Shown one piece after another: positions 57,436 through 64,000 of a stretch of 64,000 nucleotides of DNA. The notes under the pieces were generated by a model that was given only the letters and a program-made list of their open reading frames with translations, was not told where the DNA came from and did no database searches. The stretch comes from Odontesthes bonariensis (taxonomy: Eukaryota; Chordata; Actinopteri; Atheriniformes; Atherinopsidae), in assembly GCF_027942865.1 (NCBI RefSeq), contig NC_134524.1:7551536-7615535 (forward strand). The letters run 5' to 3'. Every line of letters begins with the position of its first letter. Position 1 is the stretch's first letter. A program made the position numbers and the translations under genes.

Positions 57436-59054
57436 ATGCATTTTTCGTCTCCCAAAATGGTTTGCGAGACTAAAATTGTTGCGGATGAACACGATGCTAT
57501 ACCTGGGACGAAAAAAGAGTCGATGATGTGGAGCTCTCCCGCCTCCAGCGCGGCTCTGAACCCCGCCGAAGCCATGGATGTGAGGAAAGATGCGGTTTTT
57601 ATCCGCGAGTTCGAGCGCGGGGACCAGGAGGAAGTGCGGCGCATCTTTTATGAGGGTATTATGGAGCGAGTACCCAACACGGCGTTTAGGGGGATCAGGC
57701 AGCAGCCCAGGACCCAGTTTTTATACGCTCTCCTGACAGGTAAGCGCCGCTATTACGCACCATGTAGCCAAATAATAATAATGAGACCCACTTTTCTGAA
57801 GCTTCATTGTGCTCTGACATTAATTATGTATAAAGCCTCGTTTATTCTCTCCAAGCCTGCATTAGAAGACATGTCCCCGCTGCGCTTTGTTTTGGTGTCC
57901 GCATCCGGACGTGATTTATGACTTGTCCCCAAATCCCACACAAATCTTTTGTCTCTTGCACTTTCTGGCCCCAACAGGAGAGGTATACAGTTGGGCAGAA
58001 ATCTGTTGCGGCTCCGCGCTTCGCCGCCGCGGCTCCCCCTCACCGGCATGTTGCCCCCACACAACAAAAGGCATGGGCAGGCGCCGGTGCCGTGAATGAA
58101 TGAGTGAATGAATTTGAGGATTTGGCCCACAGGGTGCGCGCACGTACTAAAAAACGAAAAAAAGGAGAAGATAAAGGCTCCCCAGCACACACATGAAAAA
58201 TCCCCTGTGGTGCGCACACGCATTGTGCTGACTCCCCCCCCCCCCATCCTCCTCCTCTTCCTCCTCTTCCTCCTCCATCGCCTCCGCACAGCAGCCAATG
58301 CGCCAGCCGCGCACTCATTTCGTTTTGGCTTTTGTTGACGTTGCCGGCGTCGATTAAAAGCCTCGTGCATCCTGACCGGTGACTTTCTGGAGATTTTTGC
58401 TTACAACCCCCCCCCCCCAAATCATTATTGTTATCCCAGCGGGTCTAAATGCGTCTTTTTTATTTAAAAAAGAACTCGGTCTAATTAAGCAGAAAGTCTC
58501 TTTGCTCTACATTTCAAAGCTTGCACGTCAGCTCAACATGCGATGCGCAGCATCCATTCTGCTTGTTTCTGTTTTCCTTTACCCCCCCCCCCCCCCCCCT
58601 TCCCAGACCAATAACTCCAATTTGAGCAGGTTTAATGAAAATAAAACTAACATTTTCCTCTGTTAAAAAGAGAAGTTTTCACTTTCAGCTAAAGCCACGT
58701 GGAGAATGTGGGTTTGTTTGACAAATAATCCGGATTTTTCCTTTGTGTGAGAATTTTGTGCAGCTGTGATGTTTGTTGTCCGTGTGCTGGTTTCTTCTGT
58801 GTCTTTGTGGGGTAAATTTCTGCCAAAAATCAAACATGTGATTCTCTCTTCTGACAGGTTTCGTTTACTTTTCTTCCATTTCTCCATAGTAATGTGCTTT
58901 TTCGTGACCAAATCTGTCACGCTGACCTGCTGTGCACCCCTCATTCTCATGGGTGCACGCTACTACTACAGCAGGAAAGTTATCCACAATTATCTGGACT
59001 GTGCTCTGCACACGGACATGGCTGACATAGAGGCTTATTACATGAAACCCACAG
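57436..59054 (+). CDS. nat8l: N-acetylaspartate synthetase, first two coding exons (gene continues past window)
   Basis: Coding exons 57436-57739 and 58890-59054 join in phase (304+165 bases, next codon begun). The product transfers acetyl from acetyl-CoA to aspartate to form N-acetylaspartate, mainly in neurons, on endoplasmic-reticulum or mitochondrial membranes. Exon 1 carries the conserved MVCETKIVA start region, the EFERGDQEEVRRIFYEGIME segment and VPNTAFRGIR. Exon 2 carries a hydrophobic membrane hairpin (SVTLTCCAPLILMGARYYYS), then LDCALHTDMADIEAYYMKPT. The acetyl-CoA-binding GNAT core should be in the next exon, not found up to 64000. The ATG at 57436 parallels the usual MH...MVCETK start; an in-frame ATG lies 21 bases upstream. 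The acceptor at 58888-58889 (ATAG), not the earlier GACAG, keeps the frame. Confidence 0.93.
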
Positions 59055-59625
59055 GTAAGAACCAGGAGAAAGCTCACTGTCCTCACACACATGTGCGGGT
59101 TTTTATCAGAAGACAATGCTCCAACCAGGGTTTAAAAAAAAAAAGAAATCAGAATGATTGTTAAAGGCCACGTTCAATGGCTGCTTTGCAAAGTTAGCAG
59201 CAGAGTAGATGAAACAATAATCCAGGTGACAACATGAAGGCCAGTGGGGCTGATATGCGTTTAAAGCTGGACAGAGCTGGCTGTCTCTCTGCTTTCTTTC
59301 CCCTTCGTCTCCACCCCTCCTCCCTCTTCGTCTCTCCACTCCTTCCCCCACTCGCTTCCTCGCCAAACTCCTCTCTGGCCACCCTCTCTGGGTGGGGGTG
59401 GAGGGCATCGCAGGGCTATTGATTGCTCAGAGGAGACTGCTGATTCACTTTCTGCGGTACACTCGGTGTCGGGCAAGGCTCATTTCCTCCACTAACGTTT
59501 CTAATTGGAAAAATCAATCCGGCCCCTGGTGTCATCTCCAACTATTAAATCTCCTCTTTTGGGGGCGGCTGCCATCCGTAAACGTTTTCACACATTCTCC
59601 TGCCGTGTAACTTATGGGAGACTTT

Positions 59626-60391
59626 GGCTGTGTTCCAAACCGCATACTACATACTTCCATACTGCATACTACATATTTCCATATTACATACTTCCATACT
59701 TGCATACTACATACTACATACTGCATACTGCATACTGCATACTACATACTTCCATACTGCATACTACATACTTCCATACTGCATACTACATACTGCATAC
59801 TGATCGATCAGACAGTATGCAGAGCGTTTACCCACAATGCATTTCACTCCTGCCCGAGCCGAAATCAGCCGGTCTGAAGCTGATTTCACTTAAGCTCTAA
59901 ACTCTGTAAACTTTAGCAACATTTGAAACATTTTCAGGCGAGAAAGTAGTCGTTTAGATCCCCAACGTGTTGAAAACCTGACAAAATACCGGCTATTTAC
60001 AATTTTGTTCCCAAGAATTCGGCGCTACTAAAGCTAGCCGCAGTGGGCAACGCACTTCCGGTTATTTTCACAAAATAAAATACCCGTTGCCTTTTATCAT
60101 AGGGACTGTGTTCGAAACCGGATACTTCTCCTACTACTCATACTAACTTTTTGAGTTAGTATGCGAGTTTGAGTAAGCGAGAAGTTCCCGGATGCATACT
60201 AGATTCTCTGAAATGTTGGGTATGCATCATGAGGTTACTACTCATACTCAAACTACCCAAGATGCAACGTAACGTGACGTCGCCGATCGTCACTTCTTGT
60301 CAAAACAGCAGTTTCAAGCTAGCTACAACGAGGGTAGGTTCACTTCCTGTTTTCAAAACAAAAGCACCAATTGTATTGTAATGGCTTTCCC
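59626..60391. mobile_element. MITE copy D, split into two oppositely oriented halves (NAT8L intron 2)
   Basis: 59626-60104 is the right half of the GGCTGTGTTCGAAAC family in reverse orientation, with about 23 heptamer units near its end. At ATAGGGA it switches to the left half in forward orientation (60105-60391), which stops at GGCTTTCCCT. The two break points are the same internal site (TCCCT) of the family sequence, so the halves add up to exactly one element. Confidence 0.8.
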
Positions 60392-60392
60392 T

Positions 60393-61004
60393 GGCTGTGT
60401 TCGAAACCGCATACTACATACTTCCATTCTGCATACTGATCGATTAGACAGTATGCAGAGCGTTTACCCACAATGCATTTCGCTCCTGCCCAAAGCTGAT
60501 TTCTCTTAAGCTCTAAACTCTGTAAACTTTAGCAACATTTGAAACATTTTCAGCCGAGTAAGTAGTCGTTTAGATCCCCAACGTGTTGAAAACCTGACAA
60601 AATACCGGCTATTTACAATTTTGTTTCCACGAATTCGGCGCTACTAAAGCTAGCCGCAGTGAGCAACGCACTTCTGGTTATTTTCACAAAATAAAATACC
60701 CGTTGCCTTTTATCATAGGGAAAGCCATTACGATACAATTGGTGCTTTTGTTTTGAAAACAGGAAGTGAACCTACCCTCGTTGTAGCTAGCTTGAAACTG
60801 CCGTTTTGACAGGAAATGATGATCAGCGACGTCACGTTACGTTGCATCTTGGGTAGTTTGAGTATGAGTAGTAACCTCATGATGCATACTCAACATTTCA
60901 GAGAATCTAGTATGCATCCGGGAACTTCTGCTTACTCAAACTCACATACTAACTTAAAAAGTTAGTATGAGTAGTGGGAGTAGTATGCGGTTTCGAACAC
61001 AGCC
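60393..61004 (-). mobile_element. MITE copy E (NAT8L intron 2)
   Basis: A complete reverse-oriented copy, 612 bp, with terminal GGCTGTGTTCGAAACCGCAT at both ends. Only a few heptamer units are present (ACTACATACTTCCATTCTGC). It directly follows the inverted copy D. Confidence 0.85.
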
Positions 61005-61368
61005 TTTGTCCTCCGTTAACCCGACGCACGCAGCCGACATGAAAAGCAGGTTGTGGGTTAAGCCGGTGAGTCCCCCCCCCCCCATCGCCTTTTGTCCGTT
61101 TCTCTCTGACATTGTGCCCCGAGGCTTGATAATCCACAGCAATCACAACTGCAATTTAGCATTCCCATTATTGCTGCCAGGCCATGATGGTTTAGAAGGG
61201 GTCAGGCACCACTGCTCCTGGACAATGCTAATGACCCTGCAAACTGAATGGGCCCGTATGGATGACCACCTGGGTCCAGTTCTGATGGAAAGGCGCAGCT
61301 GGCGTGTGCTACAGCACGTCGGTCGGGTGGCACAAAACGTAGGAGCGTGTCGTCAAACACGGAGCGAA

Positions 61369-61777
61369 CACTGGAAAAAATCTAAATCTTACCAAGTATA
61401 TTTGTCTCATTGAGTATCTCATTACACTTAATATAAGACACAACTGCCTAACAAGTACCATTTCAGCCAGATATAGGGACTTGTTTTAATACAATACATC
61501 TTGAATATCTTGTTGAGTGAAAAAGTCTGGAAAAGAAATTGTTTTTGAGTCATATTTCACATGAAACAAGCTTTTTTTTTCATTTGAAGAGGTTTTTAAG
61601 CTAATTTCAAGATCACTTTTATCTCAAAAGTCCTAAATATCACATTTTATTTAAAAAAATCTTGACAAGCCGATTTTCACTAGTTCCATCGGCATATTTA
61701 TTTTGCTTATTTCAAGCAAAAACGTCTTGTATTTGTTGTTTTTTTACTTATTTTTGGAGGGGCATTTTTTTCCAGTG
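61369..61777. mobile_element. 409-bp MITE with CACTGGAAAAAA ends (NAT8L intron 2)
   Basis: The left end, CACTGGAAAAAATCTAAATC, and the right end, GGCATTTTTTTCCAGTG, are inverted copies. The interior has CTTACCAAGTATATTTGTCT and other AT-rich sequence that I recognise as a common teleost MITE with CACTG termini. There is no clear target duplication and no coding sequence. Confidence 0.65.
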
Positions 61778-63412
61778 AAACATTTGGCCAACAGCGGGGG
61801 GAACTTAAAGGCACAGGACGCAGATTTTCTCAGTCAAACATGAGAGATACTCGCGTGTTCGACGCTTTTCTGACCGGGAAAAAAGTCTCATTAGCCAACA
61901 TACATTTAAAAGAGTAACCGCTGCTTCTTTGTTTGCTCATCGACCGACGAGCTCAACCAAAGCAGACCAAAAAGTATCTCTTAAATCAATCAGGAAGTCA
62001 CGCTGCCACCTTCTGCCCTGCTAACAGTGGAAAACAGCATCCAAAGAAGGCCTGCACAGCATGCAGATATAGACTCACGCCTTTAAAGACACGGAATACA
62101 AAGAGCATGAATGCATATATGAGAACATATTTGTGGTTTAAGAGAAGCTCTAATGAAAGTTCTGAAAGCTGAAATATTATTTTAATCAATATTCATATTC
62201 AGATTTCAGTAATTAATCAACTTAACGGAGAAACGTCACTTTAAAGAGGACATTTGGTGCCTTTTTGGGGTCTCCCTTTTCTTCAGTGTGTTATAAAGCT
62301 GTTGCACATACAAGATGTGCAGCAATTAAGGGAGTTATTCTCTGCCTGAAATGCCTCGTTTGCTGGTACCTCACGATGAGCCACAGCATTGCCTGCTGGG
62401 AGTCTGAACAGAGCAGCTCAGGCAGAAGGTGACAAGAGATGCTTCTGCACTCAGCAGAAGGAGAGTTAACCTACTCTACCAGACTTTAAATATAATTATG
62501 AGCCTTTAAAGAAGCATAATGTGGGCTCTAAATGTTAAAAAACAAAGGGATGATCCATTCTTTACGTTTTATGACACTTAAGTGAACCAAGTAAGCTCTA
62601 ATAAGCAGACACGGACTACATTATAAAAGAAATCAGACTGAATGATCCCTCTCCACATGTCACAGCTACAACAATCGATGATACTCTTCACCGCTGCGTC
62701 TGTTGCGATCACTCACAGCTGTCGCCTCTTTCATCTGAGCTGTAATAAAGCGTGGCTGTAGGCAGAGAGGCTGGAAAGCAAACTGAAGTAATCCTGGTTC
62801 AGATAATAAATCTGGAGAGGTTGTTTAAAAGTAACTAAATGCCTGTTTCTGTGACTAAAACCGGTCCGCTCCACACTGAATTTAATTTTCAAATCACCCT
62901 TTGAAGTGAAGCCGAAACACTTGAAAGTTAATGAGTCTGTGCAGTCAGTTTGGGTTACTCTTGGTTTATAATACTTTATTACTCAAATTCAACAGGAAAT
63001 CAACTGCATCAGAGTGCAGCAGTCTTGTAGTCTTACTCAGAGGGGATAAATCAACGATGAGTCCATCGATAAATCTCCAACACTGGTTCATAAACGACTG
63101 CAGAGAAACTCCAAAACTCCAAATCCCCCCAAAAACCACAGCAGAATACAACAAGATTTACCCAAAAGTCGCTCTGCTGCTCGTGCTACGTTCATATAAT
63201 CGTCCCGTTCCAATGTAGTGGAGTTAATTCATCAGATTTATCAATAAATGTGTGTTATCAGACAAAAGGATTGATTGGCAGCCGGTGTAACAAGGTGGAA
63301 ATAGATATATTTGATATCTGTATATGATCCATAAAAGGCAACACAAAGACAGTGTTTTGAATGGCTGGTGGTACCATTAATGTGGGTGTTTGTTTCCCCT
63401 TTAAGAGCTTTG
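61778..63412 (+). other. NAT8L intron 2, nothing further recognised
   Basis: No GNAT-domain exon, transposon terminus or microsatellite is seen in this stretch. Short open frames lack family resemblance. Confidence 0.5.
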
Positions 63413-63622
63413 AGCCCAATCCCAGTTCCCACCCCTGACCCTACTGATAAGGCTGTTCTTTAAGGGATCAAAGAGTAGCGGCCATCCAGCTCTTCAGCTG
63501 GGGAGTTAGGGCCCATAACCAATACTTCCTCCATCCTCAGAAGAAACAGGGTTGGATGCGACTATCCCTGCAAAGCAGGGGTTAAGGACAAGGGAAGGAA
63601 CTGGGACTGAGACTAGGTTCAA
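63413..63622. mobile_element. ~200-bp MITE-like inverted repeat
   Basis: CCCAATCCCAGTTCCCACCC at the left is roughly complementary to AAGGACAAGGGAAGGAACTG plus GGACTGA at the right, and the middle contains CCCTTTAAG/TTAAGGG-type palindromes. It is probably a small non-autonomous element. The boundaries are approximate. Confidence 0.4.
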
Positions 63623-63681
63623 CTCCTCAAACACGCTTCAGCTTTGAGAACGTGATTACAAGCAGCATCTCTGTGCAAAGT

Positions 63682-64000
63682 GGACTGTGTTCGAAACCGC
63701 ATACTACTCCTACTACTCCTACTACTCCCACTACTCCTACTAACGTTTTGAGTTAGTATGCGAGTTTGAGTACTCGAGAAGTTCCCGGATGCATACTAGA
63801 TTCTCAGAAATGTTGGGTATGCATCATGAGGTTACTACTCATACTCAAACTACCCAAGATGCAACGTAACGTGACGTCGCCCATCGTCATTTCCTGTCAA
63901 AACGGCAGTTTCAAGCTAGCTACAACGAGGGTAGGTTCACTTCCTGATTTCAAAACAAAAGCACCAATTGTATCGTAATGGCTTTCCCTATGATAAAAGG
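63682..64000 (+). mobile_element. MITE copy F, cut by the window edge
   Basis: The left half of the GGCTGTGTTCGAAAC family in forward orientation, with an extended CTACTACTCC run after the terminal repeat. It continues to TCCCTATGATAAAAGG at the last base; the right half lies outside the window. Confidence 0.85.

Noticed and set aside
58856-58889. Earlier acceptor (GACAG at 58854-58858) for NAT8L exon 2
   Set aside because: Using it puts exon 2 out of frame with a stop after about ten codons; the ATAG acceptor at 58888-58889 restores the conserved protein.

Overview
The window looks like teleost fish nuclear DNA. Its genes are split by many GT-AG introns. The intergenic and intronic DNA is crowded with fish-type mobile elements: Tc1 remnants, hAT and TTAA-flanked MITEs, L1/L2/RTE-like LINE tails, tRNA-derived SINEs and minisatellites. 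No prokaryotic or organellar features are seen. Gene names come from recognising the translated exons, not from a database search.

Four protein-coding genes are supported. (1) FAAH2 on the + strand (14554-25095) has 11 coding exons that join in phase to about 530 aa; it is an amidase-signature lipid hydrolase. (2) NELFA on the - strand (37663 down to 27324) has 11 coding exons and about 547 aa; it is the NELF-A subunit of the Pol II pausing complex. FAAH2 and NELFA converge tail to tail. (3) NICOL1 (C4orf48) on the + strand (40353-44175) has three coding exons and encodes a secreted peptide of about 90 aa. (4) NAT8L on the + strand starts at 57436; two coding exons are visible, and the exon(s) for the catalytic acetyltransferase core lie past the right edge. 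NELFA-NICOL1-NAT8L is the same gene order as human 4p16.3. FAAH2 is X-linked in human, so its position beside NELFA here differs from human. At the far left, a CpG-rich promoter and a first exon with a perfect splice donor point to a further, unidentified gene on the - strand running off the window.

Layout: 1-1200 promoter of the unidentified - strand gene; 1300-14500 intergenic DNA with LINE tails, a Tc1 remnant, two copies of a BED-finger hAT MITE and a 1.95-kb array of a 41-bp repeat; 14554-25650 FAAH2; 26033-26668 an almost perfect 636-bp fold-back element between the two convergent 3' ends; 26760-37663 NELFA, whose introns hold three copies of one MITE family (one interrupted by a hAT element, one carrying a 1.3-kb heptamer minisatellite); 38201-39106 a 5'-truncated L1 with a 16-bp target-site duplication; 40040-44940 NICOL1; 45000-57200 repeat-rich intergenic DNA; 57217-64000 the TATA promoter and 5' half of NAT8L, with more MITEs in its second intron.

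The genes do not form one pathway. FAAH2 degrades fatty-acid amides, NELFA controls transcription elongation, NICOL1 is a secreted signalling peptide, and NAT8L makes N-acetylaspartate. The most unusual content is in the repeats: a MITE whose subterminal heptamers have expanded from a few units to about 180, a MITE half-inverted on itself, and a hAT MITE family that keeps the same 101-codon BED-finger reading frame in several copies.
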